Positions 52,201-60,394 are shown, numbered from the stretch's first letter. The stretch: 64,000 bases of DNA from Fodinibacter sp963747405 (GCA_963747405.1 CAVVFG010000021.1:1-64000), one strand, 5' to 3'. Program-made: numbers and translations. The notes: a model not told the origin generated them from the sequence alone.

Positions 52201-52607
52201 CTTGACTGCTCGAGCTCGCCCCGAGACCGCTGCGAGGTGAGCACAGAGGCGCTCAGCTGTCGGTGCTCCACCGCGACGACCTCCGCGAACCGGCGGGCGT
52301 CCAGGAGCTCCGGCGGCACCATCAGCGCGTAGCCGGGCGCCACCGTCACCAACACCGCCGCCGGCGTTCGACGGGCCCGCCCCGGTTCGAGCACCTTGCG
52401 CAGCCCTGAGACATAGGACTGCAGCGTTGTCATTGCGCCGGGAGGGGCTGCCTGTCCCCACAGCGTGTCAAGCAGGGTGTCGACCGGGACCGGACGGCCG
52501 ACGGACAGGGCGAGCGCGCTGAGCAGGGCGCGCGACTTCGGGGCACCGAGCTCGAGGTCCTCCCCGTCGCGGGTCGCTTCGATCGGCCCCAGGACCCGAA
52601 GTTGCAC
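49254..52607 (-). CDS. BTAD/AfsR-like transcriptional activator with AAA ATPase and helical repeats
   Basis: A 1117-residue regulator of the SARP/AfsR kind. Residues 1-95 form an OmpR-like winged helix (LRVLGPIEATRDG, PVDTLLDTLWGQ), 96-250 a bacterial transcriptional activation domain (YALMVPPELLDARRFAE, AYAELGDAPAAVAERARLEEL). After a Ser/Pro linker comes an ATPase with Walker A LSGDPGIGKSRLA and Walker B LLVVLDDLHWAD, then some 500 residues of TPR-like helices. Such proteins often control secondary metabolism clusters; the oleABCD genes 950 bases away are candidates, as is the convergent MMPL pair. The GTG start is set by a TATGCT box six bases upstream; no ribosome site is present. Confidence 0.9.
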   Translation of the reverse strand: MQLRVLGPIEATRDGEDLELGAPKSRALLSALALSVGRPVPVDTLLDTLWGQAAPPGAMTTLQSYVSGLRKVLEPGRARRTPAAVLVTVAPGYALMVPPELLDARRFAEVVAVEHRQLSASVLTSQRSRGELEQSRSRVEEALALWRGEAYAELGDAPAAVAERARLEELKLLAQEARAAAGLLLGEHASIAADLEQLTTAHPLRERPWTLRALALVRSGRQADALDALRQLREVLSDELGLDPGTGVRDMQARILAQDPALEWSPPPEGTSTASADSERPGQWSVAAPARSVPGPSSQVGTASWPMLGRDHELARLVAALDRATSGETTFAVLSGDPGIGKSRLATELMHRARQQGVRAVLGRCSQDDGAPPLYPWRSILSALDRPSAEPQGEGSDFAAWESVVTALVSAAREEPLLVVLDDLHWADTATLRVLRLLVESAPVVPLVVVATWRSRPIATGALADVAEVLGRGHAIRIELDGLDESAAAGIVAAVTEREPEDAQARALHERTDGNPFFLVEYSRLAGTGRELAELLAEPDPPTVVQEVVARRLQRLPDATRQILETASVIGRQVELAVLADCTGHDEDALFDLLDPAQASGLVREVGVDRFTFEHALVRDTLYVRLSPSRRARQHSTVARALGRHANRETEEARHWLAAGPACAAQAWRAAAAAGEVAMRAHAHPEASALFASALEAQTQDPASSPRDWYDVLVQRAVADRWAGRWDQLTATAQEAVGIADDLGDVVLAAEAATLTLRGGLWQSARHGAVHTSLVAALRRSLDALPPGDSALRCRCLAVLAGEIYYAGGVEERRALVDESIAMARRLDDRPLLLDVVTAAYTAIWVPETADRRRALAEEAIVIAREVGDTHAEVVAAVQTAFVLGELGRPQEMWERQREALAGAERMRMTYAELALQSLVIPWRAMAGDVVECDRLLAEVVRMVKESELAQGEDAIGGNLACLVVWRDDFPLSEDLLVGLSSSSMPTGSTVAFVLWRDGQEERARAWLEEHPPNLAPVDWYSLLNWGCAAAMGAYTGNPALASKAYALLAPYEGRSCVAGSGVASGPVDAYLALAAVATGEQALATRHADAAELLAEAWEIPLFALWWRGQRDLFGI

Positions 52608-52613
52608 AGGGGG

Positions 52614-52619
52614 AGCATA
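52614..52619 (-). promoter_or_regulatory. -10 box TATGCT of the leaderless BTAD regulator gene
   Basis: On the minus strand TATGCT ends six bases before the GTG at 52607. Confidence 0.5.
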
Positions 52620-53122
52620 ATCCGGGAGGGGACCACAAGCAGGACCGCTGAGGGTGAAGGGGTCGGCTCACGAGGTGCCACCCGATGCCTCGTTGCGCCG
52701 GGCGTGCCAGCACCAGGAGGCCGACGAGCGCGACCACGGCGGCTGTCTGGAGTGCAGCGGCATCCACGCGGCCGGTGTGGAGGCTGGGCCACACGCGGGG
52801 AATCCTGTCCGGGAGCTCTTCCCGGACCGGGCGGGACACCCGGCTGGTGTGTTCGGGCCTGCCTCAACGCTCGTCCGCTCCTGGCTCCTCGAACCACTCG
52901 ACCGCGAACGCTCCGCCTTGCATAGCCCTTTCCGCCGCGATGGCGCGCCGCCGCAGCGCGGTCTGAGCGTCGCAGGGTCGGGTCATGAGTCCGAAGAGTC
53001 GTGGGCGCCCGAGGGGGCGGGGTCGACCCGTGCCACGGTCTGTCGTAGTGGTTTGAGCAGGTGAAAGACGACCCCTCGGCAGGGCACGGAGGCTGTGTGC
53101 ATTGTCGGGCCTTTGGCAGGGT
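52620..53122. other. Gene-poor region with possible small minus-strand genes
   Basis: No established gene is present. On the minus strand an open frame at 52864-52986 would give 40 residues with normal protein composition (AAERAMQGGAFAVEWFEEPG in its second half). Downstream, another frame from about 52839 reads DAAALQTAAVVALVGLLVLA, one membrane span. Neither has a convincing ribosome site or known family. They could be gene remnants or unannotated small proteins. Confidence 0.3.
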
Positions 53123-53315
53123 ATGCCGATGGCGGCGGCCACCCGGGACCGCTCGCTCGAGTCGGCGGTCGAGATGCTCGGCGCGCGAGGCGTGCGTGCG
53201 TTGAGCCACGCGCGGGTCGATGACAGTGCAGGTCTTGCAACGGCTCACGGTCGATCCCGAACTGGACCTGCGCCCGGCCATCGGGCGCGCAGTGCGCGCG
53301 CTGGCGAACCCCTGA
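53123..53315 (+). pseudogene. TetR regulator gene with an internal deletion
   Basis: From the ATG at 53123 the reading frame gives a TetR DNA-binding half: RDRSLESAVEMLGARGVRA, LSHARVDDSAGL, then loses sense. In another frame from about 53226 the text VLQRLTVDPELDLRPAIGRA and VRALANP before a TGA at 53313-53315 is the usual C-terminus of a TetR protein. The two halves abut, so about 100 middle residues are missing and the frame is shifted. It lies 242 bases upstream of oleA in the same direction. Confidence 0.7.
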
Positions 53316-53557
53316 CCTGACGGTGTGCCATCGACACCTGGCGATGTGGCCAGCCCGACGCGCACCTGCACGCCGGGTGTTCCTCCTCGGACCGCCACGG
53401 TTCGCGCCGCGCCCGGGGCGGGCATCAGCACTCGAGGTGAGACAACACGGTGATCGGCGGTGCCCTGTGCGTCGTTCACGCACATCTGTTCCCATGGCGC
53501 GGGCCGCGACGACCTACGATGACGGTCGTCCACCGCGGCACGAATAGGAGCATCTGC

Positions 53558-54583
53558 GTGAGCCCCAACTCCACCCACCGCTACACCAACACCGCCGTCC
53601 TCGGGATCGAGCGGGTCGAGGCGCCAGTGGTCGTGACGTCCGACGAGCTGGACGAGCGCCTGGCCGACGTCTACGCGCGGACCAAGATGCGTGGCGGGAT
53701 GCTCCAGAACGTCGTCGGCATCCACGAGCGTCGTCGCTGGTCCGAGGGCCAGTCCTTCACCGAGGGTGCCATCGCCGCCGGTCGGGCCGCCCTCACCGCC
53801 AGCGGGGTGGCCCCCGCCGACGTCGGCCTGATGATCAACACCTCGCTGAGCCGCGAGTGGCTCGAGCCGTCGACGGCGGTCTTCATCCACGACGCCCTCG
53901 GGATGCCGCCCTCGTGCCAGAACTTCGACGTGACCAACGCGTGCCTGGGCTTCGTCAACGGCATGGAGATCGCCGCGGCCATGATCGACTCCGGGGCGGT
54001 CGACTACGCCCTGGTCGTCGACGCCGAGGACTCCACACCGGTGCAGGAGGCCACCATCGCCCGGCTCTCCGCGGCGAGCGGCTCCTCGCACGACGTGATC
54101 TCCGAGTTCGCGGCGCTCACCCTCGGCTCTGGTGCTGCCGCGATGGTGCTGGGTCGCGCCGACCGGCACCCCGAGGGTCACCGGGTCGTCGCCGCCGTCA
54201 GCCGCGCGGCCACCCAGCACCACGCGTTGTGCGTCGGGAGCAACGAGATGATGATCACCGACCTCAACGGCCTGCTGGTCGCCGGGTTGGACCTGTCCGC
54301 CGACCTGTGGTCCGACGCCGCGAAGGAGTTCGGCTGGGACGAGGGGATGGACCGCTACTTCATCCACCAGATCTCCCAGGTGCACACCGAGGCGATCTGC
54401 GCGCGCCTGGACATCGACCCCGAGCGGGTGCCCCGCACCTTTCCGACCTTCGGCAACATCGGGCCCTGCTCGGTGCCGTTCACGATGGCGGGGGCCACCG
54501 ACGGCCTCGAGGCCGGCGACCGGGCGCTGCTCATGGGCATCGGGTCGGGGCTGAACGCCTGCGCCCTCGAGATCACGTGGTGA
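53558..54583 (+). CDS. oleA: OleA, acyl-CoA condensing thiolase
   Basis: OleA joins two fatty acyl-CoA molecules head to head to a beta-keto acid, the first step of long-chain olefin synthesis. The 341-residue protein has the thiolase fold with the active-site cysteine in FDVTNACLGFVNG, the histidine in YFIHQISQVH, and the asparagine in FPTFGNIGPCSVPF. It is a FabH-like (KAS III) family member, and its assignment as OleA rests on the oleBC and oleD genes beside it. The GTG at 53558 has AGGAG seven bases upstream. Its stop overlaps the oleBC start (GTGA). Confidence 0.92.
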   Translation: MSPNSTHRYTNTAVLGIERVEAPVVVTSDELDERLADVYARTKMRGGMLQNVVGIHERRRWSEGQSFTEGAIAAGRAALTASGVAPADVGLMINTSLSREWLEPSTAVFIHDALGMPPSCQNFDVTNACLGFVNGMEIAAAMIDSGAVDYALVVDAEDSTPVQEATIARLSAASGSSHDVISEFAALTLGSGAAAMVLGRADRHPEGHRVVAAVSRAATQHHALCVGSNEMMITDLNGLLVAGLDLSADLWSDAAKEFGWDEGMDRYFIHQISQVHTEAICARLDIDPERVPRTFPTFGNIGPCSVPFTMAGATDGLEAGDRALLMGIGSGLNACALEITW

Positions 54584-57204
54584 CCGCAGGCCCCACCAAC
54601 GGCTTGGCCGCCGCGGTCGGCGACGCTCCGCCGGCACCCGACCTCTCCGGCCTGCCCGGGCTCGACCCGTCGTGGTCGCGCACGGTGACCGTCCCCGACC
54701 GAGAAGGTGTCCCGCGCACCTGGCACCTGCTTGACAACGGTGCCGAGCCGGTGCACGGCACGGTGCTGTGCGTGCACGGCAACCCCACCTGGTCCTACCT
54801 GTGGCGCGGCCTGCTGGCCGCGGCCCCGCCCGGGTGGCGCGTGGTCGCACCGGACCACCTCGGGATGGGCTTCTCCGAGCGAACGGCGCGCGCGAGGACC
54901 GTCGACCAGCGCATCGACGACCTCGGCACCCTCACCGCCGCCCTCGGGATCGACGGCCCGGTCGTCACGGTCGGCCACGACTGGGGCGGCATCATCTCGC
55001 TCGGCTGGGCGCTGGCGCACCGCGACCAGCTGGTCGGCGTCGTGCTGGGCAACACCGCGGTGGCTCAGCCCCCGGGCGACCATGGGCCCCCGCTGATCCG
55101 TCTGGCACACCTGCCCGGCCTCCGACCGTTCGGCTGCGTCGCCACGCCCCTCTTCGTCCGCGGGACCACGGCACTGTCGTGGCCCGCCCTGCCACGCGAG
55201 GTGCGCGATGCGCTCGCGCTGCCCTACGGCACCGCGGATCGGCGACAGGCCGTCGGCGACTTCGTCGCCGACATCCCGTTCTCCCCGGGCCACCGGTCCT
55301 ACGACACCGTGGCCGAGCTGGCCGAGGGAGTCCGTGGCCTCGACGTGCCCGCCCTGATGTTCTGGGGCCCGCGCGACCCCGTCTTCGGTGAGCGGTATCT
55401 CGCCGACCTGCAGGACCGGCTCCCCCAGGCCCGGCTGCACCGTTTCGAGGGAGCCTCCCACCTCGTCACCGAGGACGCGCCGCAGTACGCGGATGCCGTG
55501 GCCTGCTGGCTGCGCGACCTGACCTCCGATGGAGTCCTGGAGCCGCTGCCCTCCACGGCATCCGGGTCCGCCAACGACAGCGTGTGGTCGGCCCTCGAGC
55601 GCCGCGCCGACGACCCCAGTCCGGTGATGGCGGTCGGCGGCACCGTGGTGAGCTGGCGGGACATGGCCAGGCGGGTCCACGAACTCTCCGCCGGCATGTC
55701 CGCGGGCGGCATCCGCCCCGGCGACCGGGTCGGGCTCCTCGTCGAGCCCTCCGCCGACCTCACCACGGTGGTGTACGCCGCGTGGCGCGCCGGCGCCGTC
55801 GTCGTGGTGGCCGACAAGGGGCTGGGCTTCACAGGGATGCGACGCGCCCTGCGCGGCGCATCGCTGGACCACGTGGTGGCCGCCAGGCCCGGCCTGGTGG
55901 CGGCCCGCGCGATGGGGCTGCCGGGGTCCCGCATCGCCGTGCATCCCCTGCCCGCCGCGGCTCGCCGGGCCCTGGGCGTCACCCACGACCTCGACGGACT
56001 GACGCGGCTCGGGCGGCACACGCCCCTCCCAGCAGAGCCCTCGTCCGACGCGGACTGCGCGGTGGTCTTCACGTCGGGGGCCACCGGCCCGGCCAAGGGC
56101 GTCGTCTACCGCCACCGCCAGCTGCGCGCGCAGGTCGACCTGGTGCGCAGGACCTATGACCTTGGCCCAGACGACACGTTCGTCGCGGCCTTCGCCCCCT
56201 TCGCCGTTCTCGGGCCGGCCCTCGGGCTCGGCTCGGCGGTGCCCGACATCGACGTGACCGCCCCCGACACCCTGACTGCGCCCCTCTTGGCCGACGCCGT
56301 CGCTGCCGTCGACGCCCGCGTCGTCTTCGCCTCCCCCGCAGCCCTGCGCCGGGTGGTGGCCACCCGGGACCAGCTCGGCCCGGGCCAGCGTGACGCGCTC
56401 TCGCGGGTGCGGCTGCTCATGTCGGCCGGCGCGCCGGTGCCCGCCGCGCTGCTCGCCTCCGTGGGCGAGGTGCTGCCGGGGGCGAGCCTGCACACGCCAT
56501 ACGGCATGACAGAGGTGCTGCCGGTCACCGACGTCTCCCTAGGGCAGATCCTCGACGCAGGAAACGGCGAGGGTGTCTGCGTCGGCCGTCCACTCCCGGG
56601 GGTCGACGTGGCGCTGGCTCCGCTCGCGGATCCCGAGGCTGTCGATGCCGTCGATGGCGGCCCTGTCGCGACACCCGGGATCACCGGGGAGATCTGCGTA
56701 CGAGCCGCCCACGTCAAGGACCGCTACGACGCGCTGTGGATGACCGAGCGCTCCGCCTCTCAGCATCCGGGCTGGCACCGCACCGGAGACGTCGGCCACC
56801 TCGACGACGACGGCCGACTCTGGGTCGAGGGCAGGCTCGCCCACGTGGTGCACACCGCCGACGGCGCCGTGACGCCCGTCGGCATCGAGCAACGGGTCGA
56901 GGCGCTCGACGGGGTGGGAGCGGCGGCAGCCGTGGGCGTCGGCCCGGTCGGCACGCAGGTGCTCGTCGTGGTGCTCGTCCCGGCCGCACCCGCCTCGCGG
57001 TTCCGGCGGCCAGGTTCCGGTATGGGCCTGCAGCTTGCCGGTCACGACCTCGCGCAGGAGGTGCGCCGCGCCGCCGGCAGCCCCGTCGCCGCCGTTCTCA
57101 GTGCCGAGCGGCTGCCCCTCGACATCCGGCACGCCTCCAAGGTGGACCGCATCGAGGTCGCTCGCCGGGCCGGTCGGCTCCTCGCCGGCCGCGGTGGGTC
57201 GTGA
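54580..57204 (+). CDS. oleBC: OleBC fusion: beta-lactone decarboxylase plus beta-lactone synthetase
   Basis: The 874-residue protein joins two olefin enzymes. Residues 1 to about 310 form OleB, a haloalkane-dehalogenase-like alpha/beta hydrolase with LCVHGNPTWSYLWR, nucleophile aspartate in VGHDWGG, MFWGPRDPVFG and the histidine of GASHLVTED. It removes CO2 from a beta-lactone to give the alkene. From about 330 the OleC part is an AMP-ligase-like domain with VVFTSGATGPAKGV, TPYGMTE and HRTGDVGHLDDDGR, which makes the beta-lactone. Such fusions are known in actinobacteria. The GTG at 54580 overlaps the oleA stop; a GTG one codon earlier is also in frame. Confidence 0.93.
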   Translation: MTAGPTNGLAAAVGDAPPAPDLSGLPGLDPSWSRTVTVPDREGVPRTWHLLDNGAEPVHGTVLCVHGNPTWSYLWRGLLAAAPPGWRVVAPDHLGMGFSERTARARTVDQRIDDLGTLTAALGIDGPVVTVGHDWGGIISLGWALAHRDQLVGVVLGNTAVAQPPGDHGPPLIRLAHLPGLRPFGCVATPLFVRGTTALSWPALPREVRDALALPYGTADRRQAVGDFVADIPFSPGHRSYDTVAELAEGVRGLDVPALMFWGPRDPVFGERYLADLQDRLPQARLHRFEGASHLVTEDAPQYADAVACWLRDLTSDGVLEPLPSTASGSANDSVWSALERRADDPSPVMAVGGTVVSWRDMARRVHELSAGMSAGGIRPGDRVGLLVEPSADLTTVVYAAWRAGAVVVVADKGLGFTGMRRALRGASLDHVVAARPGLVAARAMGLPGSRIAVHPLPAAARRALGVTHDLDGLTRLGRHTPLPAEPSSDADCAVVFTSGATGPAKGVVYRHRQLRAQVDLVRRTYDLGPDDTFVAAFAPFAVLGPALGLGSAVPDIDVTAPDTLTAPLLADAVAAVDARVVFASPAALRRVVATRDQLGPGQRDALSRVRLLMSAGAPVPAALLASVGEVLPGASLHTPYGMTEVLPVTDVSLGQILDAGNGEGVCVGRPLPGVDVALAPLADPEAVDAVDGGPVATPGITGEICVRAAHVKDRYDALWMTERSASQHPGWHRTGDVGHLDDDGRLWVEGRLAHVVHTADGAVTPVGIEQRVEALDGVGAAAAVGVGPVGTQVLVVVLVPAAPASRFRRPGSGMGLQLAGHDLAQEVRRAAGSPVAAVLSAERLPLDIRHASKVDRIEVARRAGRLLAGRGGS

Positions 57205-58196
57205 GGATCCTGGTCACCGGCGCCTCGGGCCTGCTCGGGCGCAGCGCCGCCACGCTGCTCATGGCGCGTGGTGACGAGGTCACCGTGCTGCAGCGTCGAG
57301 CCTCGGGGGTCGGCTGCCGTGAGGTGCTGGGCGACGTCGCGGACCGTGACGTCGTGCGCCGCGCGGCCACGGGGCAGGATGCCGTGCTGCACCTGGCCGC
57401 CAAGGTTGACGTGGTCGGCCCGCTGGCCGACTACGTGCACGCCAACGTGGAGGGCACGCGCAGTGTCGTCGAGGCGTGCCGCAGCGAAGGTGTGCGTCGC
57501 CTCGTGCAGGTGTCCTCGCCCTCGGTGGCCCATGCCGGGCACCCCCTGAGCGGTGCCCCGGCGGGGCCGGCCGACTCCCACACGGCCCGCGGCCACTACG
57601 CACGGACCAAGGCAGAGTCAGAGCTCCTCGCCCTGGCCGCGGACGGCCCGGACCTCGCGGTGCTCGCGGTGCGACCCCACCTCGTGTGGGGGCCCGGCGA
57701 CACCCAGCTCGTGGCGCGGCTCGTCGCTCGAGCTCGGGTGGGCCGGCTGCCCGTGCTGGGTGGAGGGGCCGCGCTCATCGACACGACCTACATCGCCGAC
57801 GCAGCCGACGCGCTCGTAGCCGCCGTCGACGCCTGCGGGCCGGGAGCGCACGGGGAGCCCCTCGTCGTGAGCGGGGGCGAGCCGCATCCGGTCGGCGAGA
57901 TCCTCGACCGCGTGTGCCGGGCCGCGGGTGCCCCGCCGCCACGCCGTCACGTGCCCGAGGCACTCGGACTCCTCGCGGGCTCCGCCGTCGACTCCGTCTG
58001 GGCGGCAGCAGGCCGCACCGACACCCCTCCCATGACGCGCTTCGTCGCCGAGCAGTTCACCACAGCGCACTGGTTCGACCAGCGCCGAACTCGCGAGCTC
58101 CTCGGGTGGTCACCCCGGGTCGGACTGGACACCGGCTTCGAGCGGCTGGCCCGCTGGTACGAGGACGGCTGTCCGGACGTGTGGGGGCAGCCCTGA
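57201..58196 (+). CDS. oleD: OleD, 2-alkyl-3-ketoacid reductase
   Basis: OleD reduces the OleA product to a 2-alkyl-3-hydroxyacid with NADPH, the substrate for OleC. The 331-residue protein is a short-chain dehydrogenase of the extended/3-beta-HSD type: nucleotide-binding VTGASGLLGRSAA at the N-terminus, VLHLAAKVDVVG, SSPSVAHAG and the catalytic pair in HYARTK. The C-terminal part reaches FDQRRTRELLGWSP, usual for this group. The start GTG overlaps the oleBC stop by four bases, so all three genes are translationally coupled. Confidence 0.93.
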   Translation: MRILVTGASGLLGRSAATLLMARGDEVTVLQRRASGVGCREVLGDVADRDVVRRAATGQDAVLHLAAKVDVVGPLADYVHANVEGTRSVVEACRSEGVRRLVQVSSPSVAHAGHPLSGAPAGPADSHTARGHYARTKAESELLALAADGPDLAVLAVRPHLVWGPGDTQLVARLVARARVGRLPVLGGGAALIDTTYIADAADALVAAVDACGPGAHGEPLVVSGGEPHPVGEILDRVCRAAGAPPPRRHVPEALGLLAGSAVDSVWAAAGRTDTPPMTRFVAEQFTTAHWFDQRRTRELLGWSPRVGLDTGFERLARWYEDGCPDVWGQP

Positions 58197-58663
58197 GCCG
58201 TCGCTCGACCCGTCCGAGCTCCGTCCCTCCGCCCACTGAGGTGGCCGGCCGGACGTCGGTCCTACCGACAATCGTCGAGTAGCCAGTTGAGCCAGCGGCC
58301 AACGGTCTTCCCCGGCATGGCCCTTCTTCTGGAGTACGTGCCAGGCGAGTGGGAGCTGGCATCACCAGGGCACCTCAGTGGAGGACGACCCACAAAACAG
58401 CGGAAACAGCGCAGCCCACGCGACACGAGCAGACCCTCTGGGAGTCGGCTCCCCGCCCGGTCAGCAGCCGGGCCACCGCGAGACGCCGAACATCGACCTC
58501 ACAGGCGGACGCGCCGCTGCTCGTCATCGCCACCGGCCACGTGCTGCACGCGACGCTCAACCGGTCGGTGGTCGCCCGGGGCCGACGGATCCACGACCTG
58601 CTGCACCCCGCTGCCCACCTTCGGCTCGCCCGCGGAGTGGGCCCCAGCACCGGGCTAGCGTGA
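58197..58663. other. Gene-poor region between oleD and the integrase remnant
   Basis: No intact gene is supported. One plus-strand frame near 58505-58660 reads LLVIATGHVLHATLNRSVVA and LLHPAAHLRLARG before a stop, which may be a decayed fragment next to the integrase remnant. Confidence 0.35.
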
Positions 58664-58800
58664 ATGGGGCACGCGTCGATCGCGACGGCGAACCTCTACC
58701 TGCACCACCTCGGGAGGCCCGCCGACCGGGCGGGTCTGGACCGTCTGAACGCCCCGGCCTACAGGGGCGTACACGAACCGATGTCGGGCACCGCTGACAA
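58664..58800 (+). pseudogene. C-terminal fragment of a tyrosine integrase
   Basis: The frame from 58664 reads MGHASIATANLYLHHLG, then ADRAGLDRLN and YRGVHE. This is the end of a tyrosine recombinase: GHASI holds the conserved histidine of the active site and NLYLHH the tyrosine nucleophile. The rest of the enzyme, with the catalytic arginines, is missing upstream. The piece lies 58 bases from the tRNA-Ala 3' end, the usual place of an integrase next to its attachment site. Confidence 0.75.
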
Positions 58801-58857
58801 CGACGAAACCACGCCCGATCAGCGACCTTCATGCTGGTCGGACGGGTTCCCGTCGGG

Positions 58858-58930
58858 TGGAGCTGAGGGGATTCGAACCCCTGGCCTTCTCATTGCGAAC
58901 GAGACGCGCTACCAACTGCGCCACAGCCCC
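58858..58930 (-). tRNA. tRNA-Ala (anticodon CGC)
   Basis: The minus-strand sequence starts GGGGCTG and ends CAGCTCCA, giving a seven-pair acceptor stem with the G3-U70 pair that identifies tRNA-Ala. The anticodon stem TCTCG/TGAGA encloses TTCGCAA (anticodon CGC), and the T-arm is AGGGG-TTCGAAT-CCCCT. CCA is not encoded. A weak -10 box TATCGT lies at 58950-58945. The first 17 bases at its 3' side recur at 34376. Confidence 0.95.
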
Positions 58931-59050
58931 GCGATGCGGGAGAAACGATAACACCAGCGCACAGGCTCTCCGAAACCGGATCGCGGGCCCCGACGGCCGC
59001 CACCCGCAGGTCAGCACGCCGTCATGGCGGGCCGCTCACTGGTCAGGACA

Positions 59051-59056
59051 TACGAT
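59051..59056 (+). promoter_or_regulatory. -10 box TACGAT of a leaderless transporter gene
   Basis: TACGAT ends six bases before the ATG at 59063, supporting this start over the ATG at 59024. Confidence 0.55.
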
Positions 59057-59062
59057 CGCGGG

Positions 59063-60394
59063 ATGCGACTGCGCCTGCCCCGCCCGGACCGGACCGGAGA
59101 TGATCCCGCCGCTCTCCCCCGCGCCATCGTCGTCGGTCCCCCCATCGCCCCCGTGGATCCCGTGGACCCCGTGGCCCCCGTGGCCCCCGTGGTCCCCGTG
59201 GTCCCCGACGACCCGAACCGGCCCGTCTCCTGGGAGGTGCCGCGCGGCATCCGCACCGCGAGCGAGTGGGCCTGGCGCGCCCTGGTCATCGGCGCCGCGC
59301 TCGTCGCGGTGCTCTACCTCACCGGGCTGCTCTCCGAGGTGGTCATCCCGATCCTGGTGGCGATGCTGCTCGCCGCCCTGCTCCAGCCCGTCTACGGCGC
59401 CCTCACCCGGATCATGCCTCGCGGGGTCGCCGCCGGCATCACGGTCTTCGGCACGCTCGCGATGGTCTTCGGGATGCTGTCGTTCATCGGCACCCAGCTG
59501 ACCAGCCAGATCACCGACATCGGCACGAAAGTCACCGACGGCATCGACCAGATCCGCCAGTGGCTCAGCACCACCTTCGGAGTCACCGACACCCAGCTCG
59601 AGGGCTACGTCGGCAGGCTGCGCAACTGGGTGAGCTCGGGTAGCCTCACCGACACCGCGGCATCCGCCGGGCTCACCGCGACGCACATCGTGGCGGGCTT
59701 CTTCATCGCGATGTTCTCGCTGTACTTCTTCCTCTACGACGGCCCGCTCGTGTGGGGCTGGGTGGTGCGGCTGTTTCCCAGGACGGCGCGCGAGCGGGTG
59801 CACTCCTCCGGCCTGATCGCCTGGACCCAGCTGTCGGCGTTCACCCGGGCCACGCTCATCGTCGCGGCCGTGGATGCCGCGGGCATCGGCATCGGTGCCG
59901 CCGTGCTGGGCGTGCCGTTCGCGTCGGGCATCGCGCTGCTGGTGTTCTTCGGTGCGTTCATCCCCCTCGTGGGTGCCACCGTCTCGGGCGCCGTCGCCGT
60001 GCTCCTCGCCCTCGTGGCCCTCGGGCCGATCCAGGCGCTGATCATGCTCGGCATCATCCTCGCCGTGCAACAGCTCGAGGCGCACGTGCTCCAGCCGATC
60101 CTCATCGGCCGGGTGATGAGGATCCACCCGCTCGCCGTCCTGCTCGGCATCGCGACCGGCGTGATCCTCGCCGGCATCGTCGGCGGCCTCATCGCCGTGC
60201 CGACCGTCGCCGTGCTGAACGCCGTGGGCCACCACCTGCTCGACGGCCCGCAGACTGAGGACGACGTCCCGCCCGGACGGGCCAAGACGCCGGGCGAGGT
60301 GCTCGACTCCGGCGGGGAGGCGCGGGCCGAGGCAAAGGCCGCCGAGGTCGAGGAGCGCTCCGAGGCCGGCTCGTCACAGCCCGACACGGTCTGA
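59063..60394 (+). CDS. AI-2E family transporter (PerM-like)
   Basis: The 443-residue membrane protein belongs to the AI-2E transporter/PerM family, proposed exporters of small signals or ions. About eight helices are seen, including LLSEVVIPILVAMLLAALLQ, the long loop with helical residues 145-190, and the conserved C-terminal pair GAFIPLVGATVSG and QQLEAHVLQPILIGR. An unusual N-terminus carries six tandem VxP units (VDP, VDP, VAP, VAP, VVP, VVP) made by a 9-base repeat, and the C-terminus has a charged tail. It is divergent from the tRNA-Ala gene and marks the return to core genes. Confidence 0.9.
   Translation: MRLRLPRPDRTGDDPAALPRAIVVGPPIAPVDPVDPVAPVAPVVPVVPDDPNRPVSWEVPRGIRTASEWAWRALVIGAALVAVLYLTGLLSEVVIPILVAMLLAALLQPVYGALTRIMPRGVAAGITVFGTLAMVFGMLSFIGTQLTSQITDIGTKVTDGIDQIRQWLSTTFGVTDTQLEGYVGRLRNWVSSGSLTDTAASAGLTATHIVAGFFIAMFSLYFFLYDGPLVWGWVVRLFPRTARERVHSSGLIAWTQLSAFTRATLIVAAVDAAGIGIGAAVLGVPFASGIALLVFFGAFIPLVGATVSGAVAVLLALVALGPIQALIMLGIILAVQQLEAHVLQPILIGRVMRIHPLAVLLGIATGVILAGIVGGLIAVPTVAVLNAVGHHLLDGPQTEDDVPPGRAKTPGEVLDSGGEARAEAKAAEVEERSEAGSSQPDTV
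59153..59206 (+). repeat. Six tandem 9-bp units in the transporter gene
   Basis: Units GTGGATCCC, GTGGACCCC, GTGGCCCCC (twice) and GTGGTCCCC (twice) follow one another without gaps. Being nine bases long, gain or loss of units keeps the frame and would change the length of the Val-Xaa-Pro N-terminal stretch. Confidence 0.9.

Noticed and set aside
34393..58663. Prophage or insertion sequence as the nature of the island
   Set aside because: No phage structural genes, terminase, transposase or terminal inverted repeats were seen; the only mobility trace is the integrase C-terminal fragment.
58800..58951. The plus-strand frame continuing from the integrase fragment through the tRNA-Ala gene
   Set aside because: The peptide containing EGIRTPGLLIANE is the well-known artefact of translating the antisense of a tRNA gene.
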